Shown here: positions 18,744 to 27,510 of the stretch, piece by piece
Numbering within the stretch: the stretch's first letter is position 1
Layout of the letters: each line of letters starts with the position of its first letter
Assembly: GCA_019186985.1 (NCBI GenBank)
Contig: JABARQ010000046.1
Coordinates: 1-64,000, forward strand
From: Prosthecobacter sp.
GTDB taxonomy: Bacteria; Verrucomicrobiota; Verrucomicrobiia; Verrucomicrobiales; Verrucomicrobiaceae
Length of the DNA stretch: 64,000 nt
Reading direction: 5' to 3'
Notes under the pieces: model-generated
Database searches by the model: none
What the model saw: the letters and a program-made list of their open reading frames with translations, nothing else
What the model was told of the DNA's origin: nothing
Position numbers and translations under genes: made by a program

Positions 18744-20363
18744 TCAGATGCCGGTGATGCCGCCGTCCTCGCCGACCTGGATGCGTTCGGCGGCGGGTAC
18801 CTTGGGCAGGGCGGGCATGCGCATCATGGTGCCGGTGAGGGCGACCAGGAAACCGGCGCCGTTGGCAATCTCAAAGTCGCGCACGGTGATCTGGAAACCC
18901 TTGGGCCTGCCCAGCTTCGTGGCGTCGTCGGAGAGCGAGTTCTGGGTCTTGGCCATGCACAGCGGCAGGTGGCCGAAGCCGCTGCGGTCAAAGAGCGCGA
19001 ACTTGGCCTTCGCCTCGTCCGTGAGCATGACGCCGTCGGCGCCGTAGATGCGGGTGGCGATGGCGTGCAGCTTCTGTTCGACGCTGTCGTGCGGCTGGTA
19101 GAGGAAGGGCAGGGGCTTCGCGGGCTCCTTCGGCAGGGCGGCGAGCACGGTCTCTGCGAGCTTCGTGGCGCCGGCGCCGCCTTCGCCAAAGACGTTCGCC
19201 AGGGCGCAGGGCACGCCGCGTGACTCGCAGAACTCCTTCACCAGCGCGATCTCCTCGGCGCTGTCGTTGGTGAACTGGTTGATGGCGACGATCACGGGCC
19301 GCTCGAACTGCTGCGCGCTGTCGAGGTGCGCGGCGAGGTTGTCCAGGCCCTTCTTCAAGGCCTCGGGATCGGGGTGCGTGAGGGCGTCCAGGGCGACTCC
19401 GCCATGCATCTTCAGGGCGCGGATGGTGGCGACGATGACGATGGCCTCGGGCTGCAGGCCGGACTGGCGGCACTTGATGTGCATGAACTTCTCACCGCCA
19501 AGGTCGAAGGCGAATCCGGCCTCGGTGACGGCGAAGTCGGCGTGGGCCAGGGCCATGCGGGTGGCGAGCACGGAGTTGCAGCCGTGGGCGATGTTGGCAA
19601 AGGGGCCGCCATGAAGAAAGGCGGGCACGCCTTCGACGGACTGCACGAGGTTGGGCTGAAGGGCGTCGCGCAGCAGGGCGAGCAGGGCGCCGGTGACACG
19701 GGCTTCCTTGGCCAGCACGGGCTCGCCTTCGGGCGTGAAGCCGGTGACGATGCGGTCGAGGCGGGAGCGGAGGTCGGCGAGGTTTTCGGAGAGGCAGAGG
19801 ATGGCCATCACCTCGGAGGCAGCGGTGATGTCGAAGCCGGTGGCGCGCTCCGTGGTGGCGCCGAGGCTGGTGCGGATGCGGCGCAGCGCGCGATCATTCA
19901 CGTCCATCACGCGCTTCCACAGAAGGCCGCCTGGCGTCAGGCGCGTCTGCTGGTTGAAGAGCTGATTGTCCAGCACTGAGCTGAGCAGGTTGTGGGCGCT
20001 GGTGATGGCGTGAAAGTCACCGGTGAAGTGCAGGTTGATCGACTGGGCGGGCTGGACGGTGCTTTTGCCGCCGCCGGTGGCGCCGCCCTTGCGTCCGAAC
20101 ACGGGGCCCATGGAGGGCTGGCGCAGCGCCAGGGCCACGCTCTGGCCGATTCGTTTCAGGCCCTGGGCCAGGCCGATGGAGACGGTGGTCTTGCCCTCGC
20201 CGGCCGGTGTCGGGGTGATGGCGGAGACGAGGATCAGCCTGCCGCGCCGCGGCTTGTCCTTCAGGGCCTTGAGGGAGACCTTTGCCTTGTCGACGCCGTG
20301 AAGGCTCAGGTGGTCGTTGGAGATGCTGAGCGAGTGGGCGAGGGAGGCGATGTCCGGAAGCAT
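18744..20363 (-). CDS. fhs: formate--tetrahydrofolate ligase
   Basis: The product is 539 aa, close to the usual 550-560. It ligates formate to THF using ATP, giving 10-formyl-THF in the cytoplasm. The family signature ATP-binding loop PTPAGEGKTT is at residues 51-60, followed by the conserved ALRQPSMGPVFGRKGGATGG block and NLHFTGDFHAI. It is convergent with the giant secreted gene and divergent from the ThuA gene. A second folate gene (5-formyl-THF cyclo-ligase) lies 11 kb away. No acetogenesis genes were seen nearby, so a one-carbon supply role for purine or formyl-methionine synthesis is most likely. Confidence 0.95.
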   Translation of the reverse strand: MLPDIASLAHSLSISNDHLSLHGVDKAKVSLKALKDKPRRGRLILVSAITPTPAGEGKTTVSIGLAQGLKRIGQSVALALRQPSMGPVFGRKGGATGGGKSTVQPAQSINLHFTGDFHAITSAHNLLSSVLDNQLFNQQTRLTPGGLLWKRVMDVNDRALRRIRTSLGATTERATGFDITAASEVMAILCLSENLADLRSRLDRIVTGFTPEGEPVLAKEARVTGALLALLRDALQPNLVQSVEGVPAFLHGGPFANIAHGCNSVLATRMALAHADFAVTEAGFAFDLGGEKFMHIKCRQSGLQPEAIVIVATIRALKMHGGVALDALTHPDPEALKKGLDNLAAHLDSAQQFERPVIVAINQFTNDSAEEIALVKEFCESRGVPCALANVFGEGGAGATKLAETVLAALPKEPAKPLPFLYQPHDSVEQKLHAIATRIYGADGVMLTDEAKAKFALFDRSGFGHLPLCMAKTQNSLSDDATKLGRPKGFQITVRDFEIANGAGFLVALTGTMMRMPALPKVPAAERIQVGEDGGITGI

Positions 20364-20518
20364 GACGGGGGATGAGGCTGGCCGATGATGAAGGGCGGCG
20401 GTTCGAAGAAAAGGGCGAATTGTGCGTCAGTCGTGGAATTCGTTATGCCGGATGAAATGCGGAGACGTGCATCTTTCCGCTGGCGGCCGAACAACGGATG
20501 CGTTCCTTTGCCTCACGC

Positions 20519-21475
20519 ATGAACCTTACCAACCTGCTCCGTTCCTCGCTGCTCGTCCTCGGCCTCGCCCTGCCCGCCATGGCGGCCGCGCCGAAGAAGC
20601 TCCTGGTGGTCACCGTCACCACCGGCTTCCGTCATTCGTCGATTGAAACCGCTGAGAAGGTGCTGAAGGAGCTGGGTGAAAAGTCCGGCGCCTGGACCGT
20701 GGACTACGTGCACCAGCCCGGGGGGCAGCCGAAAAACCCGGGCCGCCCGCCGGAAAAGAAGCCGCAGGACAGCGACGAGTCCTTCAAGGCGAAGCAGGAG
20801 GCCTACAGCAAGGCGCTGGCCGACTACAACGCGGCGAACAAGGTGTGGAACGACCAGGTGAAGGCCTACATGGCGGAGAAGATGGCGATTGAGAAGATCA
20901 AGGACTATGACGGCTTCGTCTTTGCCAACACCACCGGCGACCTGCAGTTCCCGGACCGTGAGGGATTTGTGGAGCTGATCAAGGGTGGCAAGGCCATGGT
21001 GGCCATGCATTCCGGCTCCGACACCTACCATCCCTTCCGCGGCTATGTGGACATGCTGGGCGGCGAGTTTGAGACACACAAGGCGCAGGTGGAGGTGCAG
21101 CCCATCCTTCATGACCCGGCCCACGCCGCCACGCGGCCGATCCCGACCGGCTTCAAGGTGTTTGACGAGATCTACATCATCAAGAGCTATGAGAAGTCCC
21201 AGGTGCATGCGCTGATGGGCCTTGACGCGCATCCGAACGACAAGACGCCCGGCTATTTCCCGATGTCCTGGTGCAAGGAGTTCGGCAAGGGCCGTGTGTT
21301 TTACACCTCCCTCGGCCATCGTGAGGACGTCTGGGATCCCACCTGGCGTGAAGGCACGCCGGACCGCAAGAACTCGCCCGAGATCGCCAAAACCTACCAG
21401 GAGCACATCCTGGGAGGCATCCAGTGGGCGTTGAAGCTTGCCGAGGGCGACGGCACGCCGGGCAACCTGAAGTAA
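20519..21475 (+). CDS. secreted ThuA-domain protein
   Basis: The product is 318 aa from the ATG at 20519, which begins a signal peptide (MNLTNLLRSSLLVLGLALPAMA); an in-frame ATG at 20498 would add seven residues. The ThuA fold (glutamine-amidotransferase-like, named for trehalose utilisation) is visible: LLVVTVTTGFRHSSIETAE, MVAMHSGSDTYH, YVDMLGGEFETH, and the closing GRVFYTSLGHREDVW. A charged insert rich in Lys/Glu (about 68-120) interrupts the domain. ThuA proteins in this phylum usually accompany sugar-degradation enzymes; catalysis is unproven. It heads a same-strand run of genes reaching the sulfatase. Confidence 0.85.
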   Translation: MNLTNLLRSSLLVLGLALPAMAAAPKKLLVVTVTTGFRHSSIETAEKVLKELGEKSGAWTVDYVHQPGGQPKNPGRPPEKKPQDSDESFKAKQEAYSKALADYNAANKVWNDQVKAYMAEKMAIEKIKDYDGFVFANTTGDLQFPDREGFVELIKGGKAMVAMHSGSDTYHPFRGYVDMLGGEFETHKAQVEVQPILHDPAHAATRPIPTGFKVFDEIYIIKSYEKSQVHALMGLDAHPNDKTPGYFPMSWCKEFGKGRVFYTSLGHREDVWDPTWREGTPDRKNSPEIAKTYQEHILGGIQWALKLAEGDGTPGNLK

Positions 21476-21482
21476 GCTGCCC

Positions 21483-21740
21483 ATGCGTGACCTTCGGTCC
21501 ACCCGGGCCATGTGGCTGAAGGGCTGGCTGTTCCTGGTCATCGGGCTGCTCTCAGCCGGCATGCTGCTGGTTGAGCACTGGAGCTGGCGCACCGCGCTGC
21601 TGCTCGCCCTGTGCGTGTGGGGCTTCTGCCGGGCCTACTACTTCGCCTTCCATGTCATCGAGCGCTGGGTGGACCCGTCCTTCAAGTTCAGCGGCCTGGG
21701 GCACTTCATCGCGCATGCCTGGCGTGCGCGCCGCCGCTGA
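21483..21740 (+). CDS. small two-pass membrane protein
   Basis: The product is 85 aa, starting seven bases after the ThuA stop. Two hydrophobic helices are visible (WLKGWLFLVIGLLSAGMLLV, about 11-30, and TALLLALCVWGFCRAYYFAF, about 37-56), then a basic tail ending WRARRR. No family recognised. Because it starts so close to the ThuA gene it is probably translated from the same message. Confidence 0.7.
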   Translation: MRDLRSTRAMWLKGWLFLVIGLLSAGMLLVEHWSWRTALLLALCVWGFCRAYYFAFHVIERWVDPSFKFSGLGHFIAHAWRARRR

Positions 21741-21816
21741 ACGTGGCAGGTCCGGCAGGCCTTCCCTTGCCATGAAAGCGAGGCCGCTTTAGAGACGCCT
21801 CCCCCCTTTTTCCAGC

Positions 21817-23304
21817 ATGAGTGACCTTCTGCATCATCCGCTCTGGCAGGCCGACAGCCTGGGCTCGCCGCTGCCTGACGATGAATTCGGTGTCAGTGTC
21901 AGCCTGCCGCTGTGGAGACACGTCATTGGTTATGAGGAGAAGGACCCCGAGGTGGTGTCGAAGTTCCGTTCGGGTTATCCGCGCTTCTGCTGCCCGCCTG
22001 CGGTGGCCGAGCTGTTCACCGTGGCTGAGCGGGAGCTTGCCGGCCCCGGGGAGCGCTGCCTGGTCTTTCCCCGCCTTGTTCATGCGGAGCGGTGCGTCCA
22101 GTTCATCGCCCGCGACGGCCATGTCGGCCGCGCCATGGAATGGCGGCACGGGCTTGGCGCGGTGACCTTTCCCGAGGCGGCGCATCCGAAGGCGCGGAGT
22201 TACTGGCGTTTCTGCGGCGAGATCGTCAGCACACGCCAGGCCTGCGACGCCCTCGGACGCAGGGTGACCGAGGCGACGGTGGAGGACGGAGCGCGCGCCA
22301 GCCGGGTGATCAGCGAAAGGCTGGCGGGATTCTCGGGCCAGCAGCCGGAGGATGTCTTCCTTTTTCCCTCCGGCATGGCCGCCAACTTCGCCGTGCACCG
22401 GATGCTCACCACCTTGTTTCCCGGACGCAGGACGGCGCAGCTCGACTTCCCGTATGTGGATGTGCTGAAGCTGCAGCAGATGTTCGGCAGCGGGGCGTAC
22501 TTTCTGCCGCTGGTCCGGCCGGAGGAATATGACGAGCTGCGCGGCATCCTGAAGGCCGAGGCCCTGGCGGGCATCTTCTGCGAGGTGCCGAGCAATCCGA
22601 TGCTGCGCTGTGCCGATCTGGAGCGCCTGCTGGCGATCCGTGCGGAAACCCGTCCCGACACGCCGATCATCGCCGATGACACCATCGCCACGGTCGCCCA
22701 TGCCGATGCGATGCGCGTGGCCGACGTGGTCACCTCCAGCCTGACCAAAAGCTTTTCAGGCGTGGGCGACGTGCTGGCGGGCAGCGTCATCCTGAACCGC
22801 GCCTCGCCGCATCACGCCGCTTTCTCCGCCTTCCTGAAGTCCCATGCCGACAACCGCCTATGGCACGGAGACGCCGTGGCTCTGGAGCGGAACAGCCGTG
22901 ACTTTGCCGAACGTGCGGAACGAATGAGCCGCAATGCCCTGGCGCTGGCCGGATGGCTGCGCGGGCATCCGAAGGTGGCGAAGGTCTGGCATGCCTGGGA
23001 ACAGGGCGGTGCCGGCTATGAGTTCATCCGGCGCGAAGGCGGCGGCTACGGGTGCCTGTTCTCCTTCCTGCTCAAGGATGCGGAGAACACCAGCGCCCGC
23101 TTTTACGACGCCCTGCGAGTCTGCAAGGGGCCGAGCCTCGGCACCTGCTTCACCCTGGTCTGCCCCTACACGCTGCTCGCTCATTACGAGGAGCTGGAGT
23201 GGGCCGCGCAGTGCGGCGTGCCTTCACATCTGATTCGTGTCTCCGCAGGACTGGAGGACGAGGCCGACCTGATCGCGCGTTTCGAACAGGCCCTGGCCGC
23301 CTGA
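21817..23304 (+). CDS. PLP-dependent cystathionine gamma-synthase-like enzyme, fungal-type
   Basis: The product is 495 aa. The PLP lysine lies in SSLTKSFSGVGDVLAG (Lys311), with the cofactor-binding FPSGMAANF upstream and PIIADDTIA (PLP aspartate) before it, as in the Cys/Met-metabolism PLP family. The N-terminal segment FGVSVSLPLWRHVIGYEEKD...GYPRF closely recalls the N-terminal part of fungal cystathionine gamma-synthases (STR2/Met-7 type), which are longer than bacterial MetB (about 390 aa). Likely reaction: activated homoserine plus cysteine to cystathionine, or a related thiol lyase reaction. It precedes two Cys-rich paralogues, suggesting a sulfur amino-acid pathway. Exact substrate not deducible. 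Confidence 0.8.
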   Translation: MSDLLHHPLWQADSLGSPLPDDEFGVSVSLPLWRHVIGYEEKDPEVVSKFRSGYPRFCCPPAVAELFTVAERELAGPGERCLVFPRLVHAERCVQFIARDGHVGRAMEWRHGLGAVTFPEAAHPKARSYWRFCGEIVSTRQACDALGRRVTEATVEDGARASRVISERLAGFSGQQPEDVFLFPSGMAANFAVHRMLTTLFPGRRTAQLDFPYVDVLKLQQMFGSGAYFLPLVRPEEYDELRGILKAEALAGIFCEVPSNPMLRCADLERLLAIRAETRPDTPIIADDTIATVAHADAMRVADVVTSSLTKSFSGVGDVLAGSVILNRASPHHAAFSAFLKSHADNRLWHGDAVALERNSRDFAERAERMSRNALALAGWLRGHPKVAKVWHAWEQGGAGYEFIRREGGGYGCLFSFLLKDAENTSARFYDALRVCKGPSLGTCFTLVCPYTLLAHYEELEWAAQCGVPSHLIRVSAGLEDEADLIARFEQALAA

Positions 23305-23349
23305 TCCGAATGCTGGTCGAGGGAGGAGACCAGGAGGCGCGCTGAAAGG

Positions 23350-23883
23350 ATGCATCGGCGGAGCCGTCCCTATGGCGTGCCCGATTCGTCATCACCCCTG
23401 CCTTACACCGACACCAAGCCGGTGGGGGCGGCGGATTTCTATGCGGCGGTGAACGCGACCTTCCGCTTCATCCTGGGTGAGCAGGGCCTGGAGGGTTTGC
23501 GACGTTACTGGCTGGACCTGGGCCGGAAGTATTTCGCCCCGGTGACCCGGCGCTGGAGCGAGGGCGGCCTGCAGGCGGTGGCGGAGCACTGGCGTGCCTT
23601 CTTTGCTGCGGAGCCGGGTGCGGAGGTGGAGGTGACGCGTGGAGCGGCGGAGGTGGTGCTGGAGGTGCGCACCTGCCCGGCCATCGCCTATCTGCGCGCC
23701 CATGGCCGTGAAATCGTGCCCTGCTTCTGCCAGCACTGCCATTTTGTCAGCGCCGCCATGGGCGAGGGCGCTGGAATCGAGGTGCGGGTGGAAGGCGGCA
23801 ACGGCTCCTGCACGCAGCGCTTCGCCCTTGCCGGACATTTTGTTCAACCGCAGCAGCTGGAGGACATCGCCACCGCGTCATGA
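23350..23883 (+). CDS. Cys-rich protein resembling ATC-hydrolase-like family (copy 1)
   Basis: The product is 177 aa. N-terminal helical half (YAAVNATFRFILGEQGLEGLRRYW) and a C-terminal half with VRTCPAIAYLRAHG, PCFCQHCHFV and a final GSCTQRF. This layout (a CP motif, a C-x-x-C pair and a last Cys before the end) resembles L-2-amino-thiazoline-4-carboxylate hydrolase-like proteins. The next gene is a paralogue with the same layout and overlaps it by ATGA. The cysteines may bind a metal. Family assignment is visual and tentative; the link with the preceding cystathionine-synthase-like gene is inference. Confidence 0.6.
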   Translation: MHRRSRPYGVPDSSSPLPYTDTKPVGAADFYAAVNATFRFILGEQGLEGLRRYWLDLGRKYFAPVTRRWSEGGLQAVAEHWRAFFAAEPGAEVEVTRGAAEVVLEVRTCPAIAYLRAHGREIVPCFCQHCHFVSAAMGEGAGIEVRVEGGNGSCTQRFALAGHFVQPQQLEDIATAS

Positions 23884-24467
23884 TCGGCATCTACGACTTC
23901 TGCGGACATTACGAGTGGACCTTCCAGTGGCTGCACGAGCAGGGCGGTCATGAGCTGGTGCGCCGCTACTGGGACGAGGCGATTCACCAGGACTCCCAGC
24001 GTCATGCCGATGCGCTGATCACCGCGAAGGGTTTTGACGGCATGGATGAATACTGGGGGCACACCCTGGGCGAGGAGGGCGGTGAGTGGGAGGTGACCCG
24101 CGGTGACGATGTCTTCCGCATCGACATGCACCACTGTCCTTCCAAGGGCTTTCTGATCCGCAACGGCCTGAAGAGCCATCCCGACTACTGCGACCACTGC
24201 CTGGGCTGGATCGGGCCGCTGATGAAGAAGGCCGGCTTTGTGGTCAACCACGAGCACAACCACTGCGGCCAGTGCTGGTGGGAGATCCGTCGTGCGGAGG
24301 ATGCGACGCCCGCCTCCAGGCCAGGCGAGCTTTCTGGTGACGCCGACGTGCGTCTGCACGATGACTGGACGGCCACGGGTTCTCATCTCGACTCTTATGA
24401 ACGCGCCACGGATCCTGACGACAAGCGTCCTCCTCCTTCTGCTGACGAACCTGCTGCCGGCCGCTGA
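23880..24467 (+). CDS. Cys/His-rich protein resembling ATC-hydrolase-like family (copy 2)
   Basis: The product is 195 aa, starting inside the stop of copy 1 (ATGA). It repeats the same plan: EWTFQWLHEQGGHELVRRYW, then HHCPSKGFLIRNGLKSHPDYCDHCLGWI and a late HNHCGQCWW. Extra His residues (NHEHNHCG) strengthen a metal-site interpretation. The last 50 or so residues are low-complexity (DPDDKRPPPSADEPAAGR) and overlap the start of the kelch gene by 71 bases, so the ancestral stop may have been earlier and lost. Tentative family call, as for copy 1. Confidence 0.6.
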   Translation: MIGIYDFCGHYEWTFQWLHEQGGHELVRRYWDEAIHQDSQRHADALITAKGFDGMDEYWGHTLGEEGGEWEVTRGDDVFRIDMHHCPSKGFLIRNGLKSHPDYCDHCLGWIGPLMKKAGFVVNHEHNHCGQCWWEIRRAEDATPASRPGELSGDADVRLHDDWTATGSHLDSYERATDPDDKRPPPSADEPAAGR

Positions 24468-25395
24468 ACCCGGCTGGGAAAAGCTGCCGCCGCTGCCGGA
24501 GCCTAACGGCGGATTCGTCAGCGGGGTGGATCATGGCCGGGTGGTCGTGGCCGGTGGCACGAACTGGGCGGGCGGCAGGAAGAACTGGCTCAGGGCCGTG
24601 CATGTGCTGGATCCGGTGAAACGCACCTGGGAAGCCGTGAACGGGCTCGGCCAGCCTCTGGCCTATGGCGTCGCCGGCCAGTCCGCAACGGGCATGATGG
24701 CCGGAGGGGCGCTGGTGATCCTGGGCGGCTTCACCGGTGAGCAGGGGTTTCTCCGCCAGATCTGGATGGAAAACGGCAGCCGGCTGGTGCGCGACGCCCT
24801 TCCCGCCACCGACGCCCGCGCACTGGCCGCAGGCGGCTGGATCGGGGAGGAGATGATCCTCTGCGGCGGCAGCCGTGACCCGGCCGACCTTGCCGGGGCG
24901 CGCCGTGACACGCTGGCGGTGGACGCGCGGGGCAACGTGCGCAGGCTCGCCGACCGTCCGGGGCCAGGCTTTGTCTCCTCCGGATACGCCGTGGCCGCCA
25001 ACCAATTGTTTGTTTTCGGTGGCGCCGCCTGGGATGTCGAGGGGAAGTCCGTGCGGAACCTGGCGGACGCCTCCGCCCTCCGCCCTGCGGACAAGGCCTG
25101 GCGGCAGCTCCGGACGCTGCCCTTTGCGGTGCGGGGCTGCACGGCGGCGGCCTTGTCAGACGAGCGCATCTACCTCGCGGGCGGCTACAAGGGTGACGAG
25201 GAGGGCTTCACCGACGAGGCCTTCATCTACGACATCGGCAGGGATGAGTACCGCCCGGCGCAACCACTGCCCTACAGGGCCATGGTGTCGCTCGTTGTCT
25301 GTGACGGCTTCCTCTACTGCCTGGGGGGCGAGGATAAAAAGCAGTCGCGTACCGACGCCGCCTTCCGGATTGCCATCGCCGATCTGCTGAAGTGA
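24397..25395 (+). CDS. secreted kelch-repeat protein, NanM/mutarotase-like
   Basis: The product is 332 aa from the ATG at 24397, which starts a signal peptide (MNAPRILTTSVLLLLLTNLLPAA). Kelch blades follow: WEKLPPLPEPNGGFVSGV, VVVAGGTNWAGG, ALVILGGFTGEQG, EMILCGGSRDP, LFVFGGAAWDVEG, IYLAGGYKGDEEG and YCLGGEDKKQ. The spacing fits a six-bladed propeller like N-acetylneuraminate epimerase (NanM/YjhT) and related mutarotases. The start lies inside the preceding gene (71-base overlap). Being upstream of a sulfatase suggests a role on sulfated or sialylated glycans; substrate is inference. Confidence 0.8.
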   Translation: MNAPRILTTSVLLLLLTNLLPAAEPGWEKLPPLPEPNGGFVSGVDHGRVVVAGGTNWAGGRKNWLRAVHVLDPVKRTWEAVNGLGQPLAYGVAGQSATGMMAGGALVILGGFTGEQGFLRQIWMENGSRLVRDALPATDARALAAGGWIGEEMILCGGSRDPADLAGARRDTLAVDARGNVRRLADRPGPGFVSSGYAVAANQLFVFGGAAWDVEGKSVRNLADASALRPADKAWRQLRTLPFAVRGCTAAALSDERIYLAGGYKGDEEGFTDEAFIYDIGRDEYRPAQPLPYRAMVSLVVCDGFLYCLGGEDKKQSRTDAAFRIAIADLLK

Positions 25396-25439
25396 CGTGC
25401 TGGTGAAAAGCGGTGGCACGGAGGGCGTTAAGGCGCTGC

Positions 25440-26963
25440 ATGAAACGGCTCCTCCTGCTGTCCGCCCTGTTGTCCTTCCTCACGGCCCCGGCCTTCGCCG
25501 CCGAAGCCGCCCGGCCTAACATCCTTTTCATCATCTTTGACGACTGGGGCTGGCAGCATGCGGGCGCGCATGGCTGCGACTGGGTGAAGACGCCGAACTT
25601 TGACCGCATCGCGAAGGAGGGCGTGCTGTTCAGGAACGCCTTCACCTCGAACCCCAAGTGCAGCCCCTGCCGCGCCACCATCCTCACCGGCCGCAACTCC
25701 TGGCAGCTTGAGGAGGCGGTCTGTCATGGGGGCATCTTCCCGCCCAAGTTCGCCGTCTATCCCGACCTGCTGGAGGCCGGCGGTTATGATGTGGGGCTGA
25801 CGGGCAAGGGCTGGGGGCCGGGTGAGTTCAGGCTGGAGGGCCGCACACGCAATCCCGCCGGGCCTTCGTTTGACGAGCTCACCCAGAAGGCGCCCACCAA
25901 GGCCATCGCCACCACGGATTATCCACGCAACTTCCAGGCCTTTCTCGATCAGCGTGACAAGGGCCGGCCCTTCTGCTTCTGGATGGGCTTCAAGGAGCCG
26001 CACCGAGGCTATGAGGAGGGCTCGGGGGTGCGCCTTGGCAAGAAGCTCGACGAGGTGAAGGTGCCCGGCTATCTGCCCGACAACGCCGTCGTGCGCGGTG
26101 ACCTGGCCGATTATGCCATCGAGGTGGAATGGGGCGACCGCCAGATCGGCCGCACGCTGGAGCTGCTGGAGAAGCAGGGGCTGCTGGAGGACACGCTCAT
26201 CATCGTCACCTCGGACCATGGCATGCCCTTTCCCCGCGTGAAGGGCCAGATCTACGAGGACGGCTACCATCTGCCGCTCGCCATGCGCTGGGGCCGCGGG
26301 ATCAAGCCCGGCCGCGTGGTCAATGACTTCGTGAATGTCCGTGATCTCGCGCCCACCTACCTGGAGCTCGCCGGGCTCCCCGTTCATGAGCAGATGACCG
26401 GGAAAAGCCTCGCCGCCATCCTGCGAAGTGAAGGCAGCGGCTTTGTCGAAGGCCGCCGGGTGATGCTGGCGGGCAAGGAACGCCATGACCTGGGGCGGCC
26501 TAACGACTGGGGCTATCCGGTGCGGGCGATTCGCACGCCGGAGTTTTTCTACAGCCACAACTACCACCCCGAACGCTGGCCTGCCTGCAACCCGGAAACA
26601 GGCTATGGCAACTGCGACGACGGCCCGACCAAAAGCTGGATCATCGAGAACAAGGGGCCCTTCTACGACCTTGCCTTCGCCTACCGCCCCGAGGAGGAGC
26701 TTTACGACATCGTCAGGGATCCCGAGTGCCTGAGAAACCTGGCCGCCGACCCGGCGCGCGCCGCCTTGAAAAGGCAGCTGCGCACGACGATGGAGTCGCT
26801 GCTGCGCGAGGAGAAGGATCCGCGCGTCGTCGGAGATGCGGCCGTCTTTGACACCTACAAGTACCTCGGCAACCGCAGCAAAAAAGGTTACGCCGAATGG
26901 GAGGCCCGGCAGAAGGGCATGCCTCTACCGGAAGTGCCGAAAAGGAAGAAGCAGGAGGAGTGA
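25440..26963 (+). CDS. secreted type I sulfatase
   Basis: The product is 507 aa from the ATG at 25440, giving a signal peptide (MKRLLLLSALLSFLTAPAFA); an in-frame ATG at 25413 would spoil it. Metal-binding start RPNILFIIFDDWGWQH, sulfatase signature CSPCRATILTGR with Cys74 as the formylglycine precursor (C-x-P-x-R, here with Cys in the fourth place), and VTSDHGMPFPRVKGQIYEDG carrying the later Asp/His ligands. It cleaves sulfate esters outside the cytoplasm once Cys74 is oxidised by a formylglycine-generating enzyme, which is not in this window. It ends five bases from the convergent DUF1648 gene. Confidence 0.92.
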   Translation: MKRLLLLSALLSFLTAPAFAAEAARPNILFIIFDDWGWQHAGAHGCDWVKTPNFDRIAKEGVLFRNAFTSNPKCSPCRATILTGRNSWQLEEAVCHGGIFPPKFAVYPDLLEAGGYDVGLTGKGWGPGEFRLEGRTRNPAGPSFDELTQKAPTKAIATTDYPRNFQAFLDQRDKGRPFCFWMGFKEPHRGYEEGSGVRLGKKLDEVKVPGYLPDNAVVRGDLADYAIEVEWGDRQIGRTLELLEKQGLLEDTLIIVTSDHGMPFPRVKGQIYEDGYHLPLAMRWGRGIKPGRVVNDFVNVRDLAPTYLELAGLPVHEQMTGKSLAAILRSEGSGFVEGRRVMLAGKERHDLGRPNDWGYPVRAIRTPEFFYSHNYHPERWPACNPETGYGNCDDGPTKSWIIENKGPFYDLAFAYRPEEELYDIVRDPECLRNLAADPARAALKRQLRTTMESLLREEKDPRVVGDAAVFDTYKYLGNRSKKGYAEWEARQKGMPLPEVPKRKKQEE

Positions 26964-26969
26964 CCCGCC

Positions 26970-27494
26970 TCAGGCCGCACCCGGTTCCGTCACCCTGGGC
27001 ACACGATTCAGGCGGATCAGCATGAGCCCGATGCTCAGGAGGGTGAAGCCCACGAAGGCGGCGGTCAGCATCCACACGGCGCCGGAGTCCAGCCGGGGAG
27101 GCCGGACCTGGTTGGCAAGCATGAGCTGGCGGTCCATCAGAGTCGCCCAGACGAGCTGGCCGGTGGCGAACCAGCGTGCCCAGTGGCGGGTGATCCGGCA
27201 GGCCTGGGGATAATTTTCCGGCCGACGCCAGTAGCCGGACTTCGGCAGGTTCATCGTGCTCGGAGGCAGCCGGTGCAGGAAGGAGGTGACGAGCACCAGC
27301 ACGCCCGCGACACCGAGGTGCAGGGCGGCGGTTGCCACGGCCAGGGACTGCCTGGAATCCCATCGGTTAGGCCGCCCGGCGGCGTCAAAGTGCACGGCGA
27401 CCTTCTCCGGAAGCTCCTGCCAGTCCAGGCGGAGAAGCAAAAGCGCCGTGGCGGCCAGGAGGAGGGCGATCCAGGAAAGGAGGCTGGTTTTCAT
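26970..27494 (-). CDS. DUF1648-type membrane protein
   Basis: The product is 174 aa with three to four transmembrane helices. The N-terminal LPEKVAVHFDAAGRPNRWDS (about 28-47) is the DUF1648 signature (P.x.HFxxxGxpxxw), seen in SdpI-like immunity/membrane proteins. It is the last gene of a three-gene unit with a DUF2089 regulator and another membrane protein, separated from the latter by 16 bases. Function unknown; SdpI-like resistance to membrane stress is one possibility. Confidence 0.7.
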   Translation of the reverse strand: MKTSLLSWIALLLAATALLLLRLDWQELPEKVAVHFDAAGRPNRWDSRQSLAVATAALHLGVAGVLVLVTSFLHRLPPSTMNLPKSGYWRRPENYPQACRITRHWARWFATGQLVWATLMDRQLMLANQVRPPRLDSGAVWMLTAAFVGFTLLSIGLMLIRLNRVPRVTEPGAA

Positions 27495-27510
27495 GGGAGC
27501 AGGGAGGGTG

